A DNA stretch of 64,000 nt from positions 20,938-84,937 of the forward strand of contig JBGTEJ010000048.1 in assembly GCA_041747855.1 (NCBI GenBank), in the 5' to 3' direction. Of the stretch, positions 1-8,409 are shown one piece after another; the first letter of the stretch is position 1, and the number at the start of each line of letters is the position of its first letter. This stretch comes from ZC4RG35 sp041747855 (lineage in GTDB: Bacteria > Actinomycetota > Acidimicrobiia > Spongiisociales > ZC4RG35). The notes beneath the pieces are model-generated. The model was given only the letters and a program-made list of their open reading frames with translations. It did not search any database and was not told the DNA's origin. Position numbers and translations under genes: made by a program.

Positions 1-312
1 GGATGGCTCGAGGCCACGGCCCCGTCTGACCGAGCGTCGTTCCTCATCGAGTGTGACCGGCCGGTAGTTCTCGTTTCGGACCGTTCCAGCACCCACCAGA
101 ATCACATCGGGGACAGTCCGAAGAGCATGGAACAATCGACGGTCGTCATCGTCACTGAGGGCCGTGGAACCCCCCTCTACCGTGACAGCCCCATCTATCG
201 AGGTGACCATGTTGAGCATGACCCAAGGGCGTTCGGAAGTTGGGCGATACTCGGACAGCACACTGTCGATCGGATCGTCCACAGGAACCCCGGTGGCAAG
301 TTCGTGGATCAC
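1..312 (-). CDS. RibD_C / pyrimidine reductase family protein (5' part, runs off the window)
   Basis: The 104 visible codons start with GTG at 312, ten bases after the stop of the upstream GNAT gene. They contain the typical N-terminus of the RibD C-terminal (dihydrofolate-reductase-like) fold: MLNMVTSIDGAV, then a SALSDDDD-type loop (here STALSDDDDRRLFHALR) and a DVILVGAGTVRNENY strand-turn that contacts NADPH in the family. Relatives reduce 5-amino-6-ribosylaminouracil phosphate in riboflavin synthesis, but many stand-alone actinobacterial members have no assigned substrate. The C-terminal half lies outside the window. No clear Shine-Dalgarno is seen, so translation may be coupled to the gene upstream. 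Family assignment is fairly secure, substrate unknown. Confidence 0.8.
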   Translation of the reverse strand, partial: MIHELATGVPVDDPIDSVLSEYRPTSERPWVMLNMVTSIDGAVTVEGGSTALSDDDDRRLFHALRTVPDVILVGAGTVRNENYRPVTLDEERRSVRRGRGLEPS

Positions 313-322
313 ACCCAGAAAG

Positions 323-1351
323 TTAACGAACTGATAGCGCTGATCGGACAGGGGCGATATCTCCCTGCCAGGCGTTGAGCCACAGGACGGGTTTGAAACC
401 CATCTCGTCGTTGATCCCCAGCATGGCCTGGTTGGAGCCGGCATTGCCGGTATAGATTCGAGTCACCTCAGGATGACCCTCGAGGATCTTCTTCAACATC
501 GCCGCCTTGAGCCACCTCCCGAGACCCTTGTCACGATGCGCCGGGTCTACGGCAGTGTCCCGCTGGAGGGCAAGATCCGGTCGCAGCTCCTGCACACCCA
601 CATCCGTGTATCCGACGAAGTCCCCGGTGGGGACGTGGACGGCCACATAGGCGCGCACCAGCTCCCTCCGCCTCATCATCATCTCCTCCATGGCCCGCCA
701 TTTGGCCGGTGTCATGATCATGTCGGCCAGGTCGAGATCCTCTCTCGGGGCGGTGTTCATGACGTTGTTGACCGCACACCACCGTTCGATGTGGTCTTCT
801 GGTATCGGGGTCTCCAGGGAGATGAGTCGATAGTCGGTTGCTCGTTCACCGGCACGCTCGATCCACTGCTCCATCAACCCCCAGTCGATGTCTCGCATCC
901 AGAGTCTGCTCCGACGCTCGACGAAGACATGTTTGAGACCGAGTCGTTCCAGTGTTGAGTTGGCTGGGGTTCCAGTCGGACAGTCCATGATCACCTTGGT
1001 GCATCCGTGCCCTTCGAGGGATTCGAGCATCTCACCCAGCATCTGACTGCCGACTCCCTGTCCCCGATGTTCCGGGGTCACACCTATCCATAAGAAGCTG
1101 TTGTCGGGATCATCCTGTGGCCACCTCAGGGCGTATCCCGCTCCAACGACACGACCATCGTCCTCGGCCAACCAGTGGTGGACGGGTCTCTCTGGAGGAT
1201 GTTGGGAGCGGAGTCTGATCGCCCTTGCCTCGAAAGTCGGCGGCGCTTCGTCGGGGATCTCGGTCGTCTCGATCAAGGTGTAGAGGTGGTGTATCGCCAG
1301 TAGGGCTTCGTTCTCGATGCTCCCGCCTTCCCACGGTCTCACCTCCACCAT
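323..1351 (-). CDS. double-domain GNAT N-acetyltransferase (copy 1)
   Basis: A 342-residue protein with two GNAT folds in tandem. The N-terminal half carries the acetyl-CoA loop RGQGVGSQM (about residue 96). The C-terminal half carries a second loop, HRDKGLGRWLKAAM (about 275), followed by the strand ending NEMGF-like (NDEMGFKP). Two-domain GNATs of this size include mycothiol-synthase-like enzymes, but the acceptor cannot be read from sequence. The ATG directly follows the TGA of the next gene upstream (TGAATG), so the two genes are almost certainly co-translated. The upstream neighbour is a paralogue of the same length and architecture. Cytosolic, with no signal peptide. Confidence 0.85.
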   Translation of the reverse strand: MVEVRPWEGGSIENEALLAIHHLYTLIETTEIPDEAPPTFEARAIRLRSQHPPERPVHHWLAEDDGRVVGAGYALRWPQDDPDNSFLWIGVTPEHRGQGVGSQMLGEMLESLEGHGCTKVIMDCPTGTPANSTLERLGLKHVFVERRSRLWMRDIDWGLMEQWIERAGERATDYRLISLETPIPEDHIERWCAVNNVMNTAPREDLDLADMIMTPAKWRAMEEMMMRRRELVRAYVAVHVPTGDFVGYTDVGVQELRPDLALQRDTAVDPAHRDKGLGRWLKAAMLKKILEGHPEVTRIYTGNAGSNQAMLGINDEMGFKPVLWLNAWQGDIAPVRSALSVR

Positions 1352-2377
1352 TCAGACGCCCCAGTTGTCCCGGACAGTCGCAAGTTCACCCTGCCAGATG
1401 ACCTCACGGCTGATCGGCCTGAATCCCATAGCCAGGTTGATGTCGAGCATGGCGGCGTTGGTGGTCGAGTTGTCGGTATCGATCCTGACCATCTTCGGAT
1501 ACTGCCTGCCGAGACGCTCGATCATGGCGGCCTTCATCCAACGACCCAATCCGAGACCGCGGTGGTTCGGATGGACCACCGTCTCCCACTGCCAGCCCTG
1601 GAGCGGCTCCAGGAGATCGGCGGCGACCGACGTCGAACCGGCGTACTCCCCTGTCGGTCGATGCACCGCGACGATGGTGTTGATCTCGAACCCCGCCTCT
1701 TCGTTCTTCTTCTCCACGTCGCGCCACATCTCCGGAGTCATGACCTCGTCTTCGGTCTCGAGCTCCTCTTTGGGGGCGGTGTTCATCTGGAACAGGATGT
1801 CGCAGTATTTGATCAGGGCCTCATCACTCAGAGGTGGCCTCAGATCGAGCAGGTAGTAATCGGATGCCCGCTCAGAGGCCCTGTCGATCCAAGTCGCCAC
1901 CAGGCCGAGATCCAGGTCGGCGAGGACAAGACGACTCCGCTGATCGTGGTAGGCCTCGGCCAGTCCGAGTCTCTCGAGAAAAGGATCGAAGGCACCGCCC
2001 TCCAACACAGAAGTGTGGAGCTTGGTGCGCTCATCCGACTCGAGCCAATCAAAGACCGGTCCCGCCAAGGCCCTGGCATGGCCATTTCCTCGGTGAGGTG
2101 CCGAGACGTGGATCCGGATGAATCCGGTATCGAGGTTGTCCGCCATGCTCACGTAGGCGACGGCGACAGCCTCGATCGTCCCTCCTCTGCGGAGTGTCCA
2201 TCGGGGAACCTCCTCGAAATTGTTGACCTTCCGCCAATCGGCAACCGTTCGGGCGAGGCTCGGAGGAGGGTCGTCGGGCAGCGCCTCGGCAAAGATCTCG
2301 TGGTAGTACAGCCACAACTCCTCCAGCAAGGAGTCCGCTGCTACACGTGTGTCGACCAAGTCGATCTTCAGGGTCAT
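1352..2377 (-). CDS. double-domain GNAT N-acetyltransferase (copy 2)
   Basis: A 341-residue paralogue of the gene immediately downstream. The N-terminal domain has the acetyl-CoA loop HRGNGHARAL. The C-terminal domain has HRGLGLGRWMKAAM and ends in the NLAMGF element, parallel to NDEMGF of copy 1. The stop codon abuts the start of copy 1, which points to a tandem duplication kept as one operon. The acceptor is unknown. The N-terminal domains differ more than the C-terminal ones by eye, which could mean that substrate preference has split. The start is ATG at 2377. Confidence 0.85.
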   Translation of the reverse strand: MTLKIDLVDTRVAADSLLEELWLYYHEIFAEALPDDPPPSLARTVADWRKVNNFEEVPRWTLRRGGTIEAVAVAYVSMADNLDTGFIRIHVSAPHRGNGHARALAGPVFDWLESDERTKLHTSVLEGGAFDPFLERLGLAEAYHDQRSRLVLADLDLGLVATWIDRASERASDYYLLDLRPPLSDEALIKYCDILFQMNTAPKEELETEDEVMTPEMWRDVEKKNEEAGFEINTIVAVHRPTGEYAGSTSVAADLLEPLQGWQWETVVHPNHRGLGLGRWMKAAMIERLGRQYPKMVRIDTDNSTTNAAMLDINLAMGFRPISREVIWQGELATVRDNWGV

Positions 2378-2417
2378 ATCGAAAGGCTAAGGCTTCGACA
2401 CCGCGAAGTGGGCCGAA

Positions 2418-2594
2418 TTATGAGTCCAGGGTGGTCGAAGACGAAACCGGAATGGTGGTCTCGGCCGGTTGCTGGGCGGGGATGAGGTCGTAGCCTCCTC
2501 CGGCAGCCCACCAAGCGACGAAGATGATCATGATGACAACCAGCGCCTTTAGGACATTGTTGCCGGTCTTGACCTGATCTCCCTGGAACGTCAC
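2418..2594 (-). CDS. small single-pass membrane protein, 58 aa
   Basis: A GTG-started reading frame of 58 codons, 24 bases downstream of another small membrane protein gene. It has a short polar N-terminus (FQGDQVKTGNN), one hydrophobic helix (about residues 15-32, LKALVVIMIIFVAWWAA) and a Thr/Ser-rich tail (PAETTIPVSSSTTLDS) expected outside the cell. No family is recognised. It is supported by its membrane topology and tight spacing to the gene before it. The start is not backed by a strong ribosome binding site. Confidence 0.5.
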   Translation of the reverse strand: MTFQGDQVKTGNNVLKALVVIMIIFVAWWAAGGGYDLIPAQQPAETTIPVSSSTTLDS

Positions 2595-2618
2595 GTAACG
2601 GGAGGTTAGTGATTCAGC

Positions 2619-2873
2619 TCAGCTGACCTCGGCCTTGAACATGCCCCAGTCCCTGAGGACGGGTATCACCTGGTTGGCTATATCGCTTGCCTTGTCCTCC
2701 CCGACCCGCCCGGCCAGTTTGGATTCCATTTTGGCCCTCGCCTCGGTTTCGGTCAGACCAGAGAATTCCTCTTTCTTAGCTGCGAGGAACCTGGTCAGTG
2801 CAAACATGATCCCGAAGAAGATGCCCAGCTTGGTGAGTGCCCGGATCGGGTGACGGTCGCTTTCAGACTTCAT
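2619..2873 (-). CDS. small hypothetical protein with one hydrophobic segment, 84 aa
   Basis: The start at ATG 2873 is chosen because GGAGG lies five bases before it. A longer reading frame upstream lacks any such signal. The product begins MKSESDRHPIRALTKLG, has a hydrophobic stretch at about residues 17-29 (GIFFGIMFALTRF), then a charged helical region with TETEARAKMESKLAGRVGEDKASDIANQV. No known domain is recognised. It probably forms an operon with the 58-residue membrane protein 24 bases downstream and is divergent from the secreted protein gene at 3004. Confidence 0.6.
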   Translation of the reverse strand: MKSESDRHPIRALTKLGIFFGIMFALTRFLAAKKEEFSGLTETEARAKMESKLAGRVGEDKASDIANQVIPVLRDWGMFKAEVS

Positions 2874-3003
2874 ATATACCTCCACCCACGACTGTAACGC
2901 CGTTCGGGAATTGGATGACCGAGAACGATACTGAGGGTCCATTTTTCGCGATCTGCCACGTTGCCCTTCACTCCCGGCGTCTGATCCCGTAGGTTCCTGA
3001 TCC

Positions 3004-3573
3004 ATGGCCCGGTATGCAATCGCCGCGCTCATGATCGTTGCTCTGGCGACCGGTCTCTGGTGGTTCCTCGCCTCCGACGAGAGCACGGACACGACCATCC
3101 TTCTGGCAGATCCTCCATCGACGATGGCCCCAGCGCCAACCACTATCACCGACGAACAGCCGACGACCACAACGACAGATAGTCATGTCGTCGAGACGGT
3201 CGAAGAGGCGGAGGCGATCCTGCGGGGGCTCTGGTTCGGATGGTTCGAAGGCATCTACAACCAGGACGAGGACCGGATCCGGGAGGTAGTCGCCACCGAG
3301 GAACAGGTTGAGGTGGCGCGAGGCCAGTTTGCAGTCATGGAGTTTCTTAGCCGTCCTACCTCAGAAGGCATCAGTCTCGAGAACACCGAGATCCTCAGGA
3401 CAGACGCTGAGTGTCTCGCCTTAGAAGCGACCGTTGTGCTCTCAGATTTCAGAGTTGGCGAGTCTCATGTCTTGCACGTGGTCCGCTGGATCGGCGATCG
3501 ATGGGTACTGCTCGGCCTTCGAGCTGATAGGGAAGACTTGTGGGAATCCGACTGCGAACGTTCGCTTTCGTAG
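3004..3573 (+). CDS. exported/membrane-anchored protein with Thr-rich linker
   Basis: 189 residues. An N-terminal hydrophobic helix (MARYAIAALMIVALATGLWWFLAS) serves as signal anchor. It is followed by a Pro/Thr-rich spacer (residues about 35-60, with a run of TTTTT) and a globular C-terminal domain of about 120 residues. The latter begins VETVEEAEAILRGLWFGWFEGIYNQDEDRIREVV and resembles a small NTF2/SnoaL-like fold by pattern only. Its 3' end overlaps the GTG start of the next exported protein by 34 bases, so the two are likely co-translated. The function is unknown. Confidence 0.7.
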   Translation: MARYAIAALMIVALATGLWWFLASDESTDTTILLADPPSTMAPAPTTITDEQPTTTTTDSHVVETVEEAEAILRGLWFGWFEGIYNQDEDRIREVVATEEQVEVARGQFAVMEFLSRPTSEGISLENTEILRTDAECLALEATVVLSDFRVGESHVLHVVRWIGDRWVLLGLRADREDLWESDCERSLS

Positions 3574-4397
3574 CAATTCTTGGCTTTTCCTGGTTGACAC
3601 CCGAGCCTGCCCAGGCGCAGGGGTCCGTGGTCTACATCGCGTGTTGGACCGCGCTCGAAATGGACCCCGTCCTTGGTCATCAAGTGCAAGTCACGCGATG
3701 CCGTCTGGCCGGTGGGGAGATCGTCGAGTACCGACGGGAGACCGATATCCCTCTCGTCCTCAACCCGAATCTTGGTGTGGACAACGACGGTGTTTGCTGG
3801 TTCCTCACCTCGATGTCGACCCCGTACGTCATCGTCGACCAGGCGGCCAACGGGGAAGCATCCATCGCCTTCGACCCTCCCACAGGTGGCAACTCTTCAT
3901 TGGTCCCTCTCGGGTACTTTCGCCGCTGCACGTCCGAACCCAGGGTGGGTGTCTGGGAGGAGGGTCTGATCTGGGAGTACCTCGCCAGCTATCTTCACCC
4001 CCCACCCACACCCGAAATGAGTCCTCCCACCGGTTTCGGGGTTACGGGTGTGGCGGCTTTCGCCGGTGTGGAAGTCCCGGGGACCCACCGGGCCGTCATA
4101 GGCGATCCGATCAACCAGTTGGAACTGGAGGTCAGGGTCATTGCTGTGGTCATCGACTGGGGTGACTACAGCGTCGTCACATATCCGCCTAGCCAAGGGG
4201 TCCTGGCCGGCTTTCCGGATGGTGGAGCCTGGCATCTGTACACCGCAAAGAACGGGACGACCACCCTGTCAGTCTCCTACGTCTGGGACGTCCGCTGGCG
4301 CAGTGGCGGCGCTCCATGGCAGACCCTGAACGTCCCACCGACCACTACGACTCTCGTCTATCCCGTGTCCGAGATCATCTCAGTGCTGTCTCGCTAG
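3540..4397 (+). CDS. secreted protein of unknown function, 285 aa
   Basis: The start is GTG at 3540, inside the end of the previous gene. It yields a clean signal peptide (MGIRLRTFAFVAILGFSW then TPEPAQAQG, with an AQA-Q cleavage site near residue 26). The mature part has several cysteines (IACW, TRCR, GVCWF, RRCT) that could form disulfides. Its C-terminal half resembles the PKD/Ig-like segments often seen with WGDY-type turns (VIDWGDYSVVTYPP), and the chain ends with a Pro-Thr stretch. No enzyme motif is visible. It is co-directional with the CAP-domain gene downstream. Confidence 0.65.
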   Translation: MGIRLRTFAFVAILGFSWLTPEPAQAQGSVVYIACWTALEMDPVLGHQVQVTRCRLAGGEIVEYRRETDIPLVLNPNLGVDNDGVCWFLTSMSTPYVIVDQAANGEASIAFDPPTGGNSSLVPLGYFRRCTSEPRVGVWEEGLIWEYLASYLHPPPTPEMSPPTGFGVTGVAAFAGVEVPGTHRAVIGDPINQLELEVRVIAVVIDWGDYSVVTYPPSQGVLAGFPDGGAWHLYTAKNGTTTLSVSYVWDVRWRSGGAPWQTLNVPPTTTTLVYPVSEIISVLSR

Positions 4398-4411
4398 GGC
4401 CCACATCCGAC

Positions 4412-4439
4412 TTGACCCCAGCGAGATGAGGGTTATGGT
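4412..4439 (+). promoter_or_regulatory. probable promoter of the CAP-domain gene
   Basis: TTGACC at 4412-4417 and TATGGT at 4434-4439 are separated by 16 bases, in the 74-base gap before the ATG at 4472. The match to sigma-70 type consensus is fair. The predicted start of transcription, near 4446, leaves a leader of about 25 bases. Confidence 0.35.
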
Positions 4440-4471
4440 TTCGCCTTCGGAGTCAGAACCAACCCAAATTC

Positions 4472-5206
4472 ATGCATAGCAACAGCGTCTACGCGATGGT
4501 CGCTGCCATCGCTCTAACCGCAGGTCTCGTCCTGGTGATGGGTGGGTCCCCAACGACGCGTCAAAGTGACACCCACGCCATCGAGCTCGTTGCAACCTCC
4601 ACGACTGCCACCGCAACCGACTCGACAGTCGCGGCCAAGACTGTGGAACCATCCCCAGAACCCACCGCCGAAGCGGACATCAACGAGATCCTCGGAGCGG
4701 GGGTCGGGCAAATGGTCGAGGAGACCACCACGACTACCACACTTCCGGCACCGACCACGACCAAGCCGTCGGCAACAAGTCCGACAACCACGAAGCCCAA
4801 GTCGACTACCACCACCCGGCCCACACCGACCACAACCGCTCTTCCGGGAGAGTTCCGGTCGGACTTCGAAGCCGAGTTCCTCGCCCACATCAATTCATTC
4901 AGGGCTGCCAGCGGCCTACCTGCCTTGAGCCGCGACGGATCACTGAACAGCAGGGCGCGGGACTGGTCGAAGCGAATGGCCGACAACGGCAAGCTCTCCC
5001 ACTCCAACATCGCCAACCTCCTACCACCCTGGTCGGCTGCCGGTGAGAATGTCGGACGGGGTGGCTCGGTCACCAGTCTCTTCGATGCCCTGGTCAACAG
5101 CCCAGGTCACCGGGCGAACATACTGGGCGACTACACCCACATTGGGATCGGTGTCTGGGCGGCGGGCAATGGCAACCTCTGGACCACCCACGTCTTCACT
5201 CGATAG
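4472..5206 (+). CDS. CAP (SCP/PR1) domain secreted protein
   Basis: 244 residues. The N-terminal signal anchor (AMVAAIALTAGLVLVMGG) is followed by a long Thr/Ser/Pro spacer (about residues 35-130) and a CAP domain (about 130-244). Family landmarks visible are the first helix with LAHINSFRAASGLPAL, the SHSN segment, GENVGRG, NSPGHRANILGDYTHIGIGV and a final WTTHVFTR. The His and Glu of these motifs form the conserved cavity. Bacterial CAP proteins (YkwD-like) act outside the cell, and their biochemical role is mostly unknown. The spacer suggests display through or on the envelope. Confidence 0.9.
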   Translation: MHSNSVYAMVAAIALTAGLVLVMGGSPTTRQSDTHAIELVATSTTATATDSTVAAKTVEPSPEPTAEADINEILGAGVGQMVEETTTTTTLPAPTTTKPSATSPTTTKPKSTTTTRPTPTTTALPGEFRSDFEAEFLAHINSFRAASGLPALSRDGSLNSRARDWSKRMADNGKLSHSNIANLLPPWSAAGENVGRGGSVTSLFDALVNSPGHRANILGDYTHIGIGVWAAGNGNLWTTHVFTR

Positions 5207-5277
5207 GCGATCCCTGGTCAAGTTTCCCGGCGCCCCCCGACGCCCAACGGCGTGACCCTTCGACAGCGGATAGCCGG

Positions 5278-6642
5278 CTAGGCAACGACCACGGTCTTGG
5301 CGTTGAGGAACTCCTTCATACCGAGGTCGGAGAGTTCACGTCCGAAGCCACTCGTCTTGATGCCCCCAAACGGCAACCGGGGATCGGAAGCAACCAGGGC
5401 ATTGACGAAACATGATCCTGCCTGAAGTTGATCCCTGGCCACTCGCTCACCCAATTCCAGGTCCGAAGTGAAGATCGCGGCACCGAGTCCGAACTCGGAG
5501 TCGTTGGCGATGCGCACCGCATCGTCAACCCCCTTTGCGGCGATCACCGCTGCCACCGGCCCGAATGTCTCCTCGTGGTATATCGCCATCCCTTTCTCCA
5601 CTCCGGCGATCAAGGTCGGCGGGTAGTAGGCCCCCGGTCCATCCGGAATCACACCACCCATGACCAGGCGTCCACCACCCTCGACCGTGCGGACGACCTG
5701 ATCGTGGAGCTCGTCACGGAGATCGGCCCGCGCCATGGGCCCGAGAGTCGTGGCCGGATCGAATGGGTCCCCCATGACCGCCTTCCCCAAACCCGTCGCC
5801 AAAAGGTTGGTGAACTCGTCTACCACCGACTCGTCGACTATGAAACGTTTCGCTGAGATGCATGACTGCCCACCGTTGATCAACCGCGATGCCGCGCAAG
5901 CGCTCGCGGCCGCTTCGAGATCGGCGTCGGCCAAGACCAAATAGGGATCGGACCCCCCGAGTTCGAGGACCGTCTTCTTGAGTAGGCTCCCGGCCTTGGT
6001 GGCCACGGCCCGGCCAGCGGGATCTGAGCCGGTGAGTGTTGCGGCGACGACATGGGAACTTTCGAGGATCTCATCGACTCGACGAGCCGGGACCACCAGA
6101 GTCCTGAAAAGACCGTCGGGGAAGCCAGCCTCGACCACCAAACGGTCGATGGCCAGAGCCGAACCGGTCACGTTCGAGGCATGCTTGAGAAGTCCCCCGT
6201 TGCCAGCCATGAGGGCGGGGGCTAGGAAACGAAAGACCTGCCAGAACGGGAAGTTCCACGGCATCACCGCCAGGACTACCCCTAGTGGGCGATAGGCGAC
6301 ATAGCTCTTGGTGCGGTCGGCGTCGATTGGTTCGTCGGCCAAGATCCGCTCGGCATGCTCGGCGTAGTGCCGACACACCCATGCGCACTTTTCGACTTCG
6401 GATCGTCCTTGGGCGAGAGGCTTACCCATCTCTTGTGCCATGAGAACCGCGATCTCATCCCTCTCGAGGTCGAGCAGTTCGGCGAGTCGGTTCATCGGCT
6501 CGGCCCGCTCAGCGAATGTGGTCCGCTCCCACTCGCGCTGAAGACGTGCTGCCGTTTCGATGTGAGTGGCGACGTCCTCCGGTGAAGTCTCCTCGTACTC
6601 GGCCAGAAGTCGGCCATCTGCAGGGCTTACTGAGGCGATCAT
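5278..6642 (-). CDS. NAD(P)-dependent succinate-semialdehyde dehydrogenase-type ALDH
   Basis: 454 residues, the usual length for the short GabD/Sad-like branch of the aldehyde dehydrogenase superfamily. Visible motifs are MPWNFPFWQVFRF (cofactor-binding loop), LELGGSDP with the general-base Glu near residue 225, NGGQSCISAKRF with the nucleophilic Cys near 259, and EETFGPVAAV. The C-terminus LPFGGIKTSGFGREL is typical. It oxidises a short-chain semialdehyde, most likely succinate semialdehyde, in 4-aminobutyrate or polyamine breakdown. It stands alone here, between a CAP gene and a zinc-ribbon gene, so the exact substrate is inferred from family only. Confidence 0.85.
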   Translation of the reverse strand: MIASVSPADGRLLAEYEETSPEDVATHIETAARLQREWERTTFAERAEPMNRLAELLDLERDEIAVLMAQEMGKPLAQGRSEVEKCAWVCRHYAEHAERILADEPIDADRTKSYVAYRPLGVVLAVMPWNFPFWQVFRFLAPALMAGNGGLLKHASNVTGSALAIDRLVVEAGFPDGLFRTLVVPARRVDEILESSHVVAATLTGSDPAGRAVATKAGSLLKKTVLELGGSDPYLVLADADLEAAASACAASRLINGGQSCISAKRFIVDESVVDEFTNLLATGLGKAVMGDPFDPATTLGPMARADLRDELHDQVVRTVEGGGRLVMGGVIPDGPGAYYPPTLIAGVEKGMAIYHEETFGPVAAVIAAKGVDDAVRIANDSEFGLGAAIFTSDLELGERVARDQLQAGSCFVNALVASDPRLPFGGIKTSGFGRELSDLGMKEFLNAKTVVVA

Positions 6643-6684
6643 CTAGTCATTATGGCCGACTCGGAGACACCTGCCTCCGGACGG

Positions 6685-7041
6685 TCAGCCGGGCGCTACG
6701 GAATTCTGATCGATCCGGATCGGAATCCAAAGGTCCTCGCCGGTCAGTTCCTGATTGGAAGCCATCGACCACGCGTGCAGATCGCACGCAAACCCATCCG
6801 GGACCATGAACTGTGCCTGGTCCCCGCAGGCACTGCAGGTTGTACGGCGTCCGGTGGCAGCCACGCCGGTACGAGCGGGATTGTCGGGAAAAATGCGAAC
6901 GGTATCTTCGACGAAACGCACCGATACCAGGCCACAGGTCTCGCATACCTGTCGTTCCAGACCCGCATTGGTCGTGCTCATGACCGCGTCATGTGGACAC
7001 CGGCCCATATTGGGACGGCGGAATTTTGACCACTCAGCCAA
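6685..7041 (-). CDS. small zinc-ribbon-like protein, 118 aa
   Basis: The start is taken as TTG at 7041, because AGGGAGG lies five bases upstream. An upstream GTG at 7074 in the same frame has no such signal. The protein has two likely metal sites: CPHDAV with CETCGLVSVRF, and CSACGDQ with CDLHAW. This gives a double zinc ribbon of C-x-H/C-x2-C and C-x2-C/C-x2-H type. The C-terminus is acidic. No named family is recognised. A shorter protein with a similar first ribbon lies at 30487-30720. Confidence 0.65.
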   Translation of the reverse strand: MAEWSKFRRPNMGRCPHDAVMSTTNAGLERQVCETCGLVSVRFVEDTVRIFPDNPARTGVAATGRRTTCSACGDQAQFMVPDGFACDLHAWSMASNQELTGEDLWIPIRIDQNSVAPG

Positions 7042-7152
7042 CGGATCCTCCCTGATATAACCGCTCGGTAACACTCAGAATACGCCCGCTCTGCTCTTTG
7101 ACCCATAGCCAAAACTCCAACCCACAGGCGGACTAGTCCGCCGACGGAGAGG

Positions 7153-8400
7153 TCAGGCCTTCTCTGGCGGCAGACCTTCCAACGGAAGGTCCGGTGCCAG
7201 CGGCGTCGTGAGGGCGGCCAATGGCTTGAAAACGAGCAGGGCCGCCACCAGGACCGCCAGACCTCCGATCCCCATCGCCCACCGCGCACCCACGTGCTCT
7301 CCTATCCATCCCATTGTCGGGCTCCCGATGGGCGTTGTTCCCATGAATGCCATCGTGTACACACCCATGACCCGTCCCCGCATTTGTGGTTCGGCCGCCA
7401 ACTGAATGGTGGCGTTGCCTAGTGCGATGAAGGTGACACTGGACCCGCCGAGGACGATCAGGGCACAAATGGCTGCCCAGAGAGCGGGCATGAGCGACGT
7501 GAGGATGATCAGGGAACCGAAGATGACCCCCGCCTTGGCCAGGGCCAGTGGCGGTCGGTTGGGCCGTGAGGCAGCCCACAGCCCTCCAACCACCGCACCG
7601 ACACCCATGGCCGATGACATAACCCCGTAAGCCCGCGCCCCTCCGTCGAATGCGAACCGGGCCAGGAGTGGCAGCACCACCTGGAAGTTGTAGGCGAAGG
7701 TCCCCGCCACCGCCAGAAGGATCAGGGGTGTCCTGACGGCCGGAGTGCGAATGGTGTACTTGAAACCCTCGAGGATCTGATTGGGGGTCCGGGGACTTAT
7801 CTCAACGGGATTCAGTTCGTTCTTGCGCATGAGTCGGAGGGCGACGATGAGCGCCACGTAGGTGAAGGCGTTGATGACGAAGCACCAGCCCGTGCCGAGG
7901 GTCACGATCAAGAGACCCGCTAAGGCGGGCCCGACGATGCGGGCGGCGTTTACCGCAGTGGTGTTGAGACTCACCGCATTGGTGAGCTGTTCCCGACCCA
8001 CCATCTCCATGACGAAGGTTTGTCTGGCGGGCGTGTCGAAGGCTGCAGCGAGCCCGCCGGAAACGGCCGCCAGGTAGATCATCCATAGCTCGACCACCCC
8101 GCCGATGACCAGCAGCCCCAGGATAAGTGCGGTCGCACTGGCCACCGTCTGGGTGATGTAGAGGATCCGTCGATTGTCGAACCGATCGGCAAGTAGTCCA
8201 CCCACAGGGGCAAGCAGGAGGATCGGCAGGAACTGAACGGCGGTGACTGTTCCCACCATGGTCCCTGACCCGGTCACCTCGAGTACCAGCCAGGCCATGG
8301 CAACCCGTTGCATCCAGGTGCCACAGAGGGAAACGATCTGACCGGTGAAATAGAGCCGGTAGTTGTAGATGGCGAGCGAACGGAAAGTTTGGGTTACCAC
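7153..8400 (-). CDS. MFS transporter (EntS/MFS_3-like exporter)
   Basis: 415 residues with about 12 predicted membrane helices. Signature segments are the N-terminal RSLAIYNYRLYFTGQIVSLCGTWMQ, GGLLADRFDNRRILY (MFS motif A between helices 2 and 3), FDTPARQTFVMEMVG, NTTAVNAARIVGPALAGLL and MRGRVMGVYTMAFMGTTPIG. These belong to the enterobactin-exporter/macrolide-efflux type of MFS permease (MFS_3). The substrate is unknown. The GTG start lies nine bases after the stop of the acyltransferase gene, so the two are probably co-transcribed. The C-terminus is a Pro/Leu-rich cytosolic tail. Confidence 0.85.
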   Translation of the reverse strand: MVTQTFRSLAIYNYRLYFTGQIVSLCGTWMQRVAMAWLVLEVTGSGTMVGTVTAVQFLPILLLAPVGGLLADRFDNRRILYITQTVASATALILGLLVIGGVVELWMIYLAAVSGGLAAAFDTPARQTFVMEMVGREQLTNAVSLNTTAVNAARIVGPALAGLLIVTLGTGWCFVINAFTYVALIVALRLMRKNELNPVEISPRTPNQILEGFKYTIRTPAVRTPLILLAVAGTFAYNFQVVLPLLARFAFDGGARAYGVMSSAMGVGAVVGGLWAASRPNRPPLALAKAGVIFGSLIILTSLMPALWAAICALIVLGGSSVTFIALGNATIQLAAEPQMRGRVMGVYTMAFMGTTPIGSPTMGWIGEHVGARWAMGIGGLAVLVAALLVFKPLAALTTPLAPDLPLEGLPPEKA

Positions 8401-8409
8401 CCCTGAACC

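Noticed and set aside
2619..3170. Longer form of the small protein at 2619-2873
   Set aside because: The added N-terminal part overlaps the divergent exported protein gene and has no ribosome site, whereas ATG 2873 has GGAGG.
6652..7029. Plus-strand reading frame of 125 codons opposite the zinc-ribbon gene
   Set aside because: The minus-strand frame has paired CxxC motifs and a strong ribosome site. The plus-strand product has no recognisable pattern.
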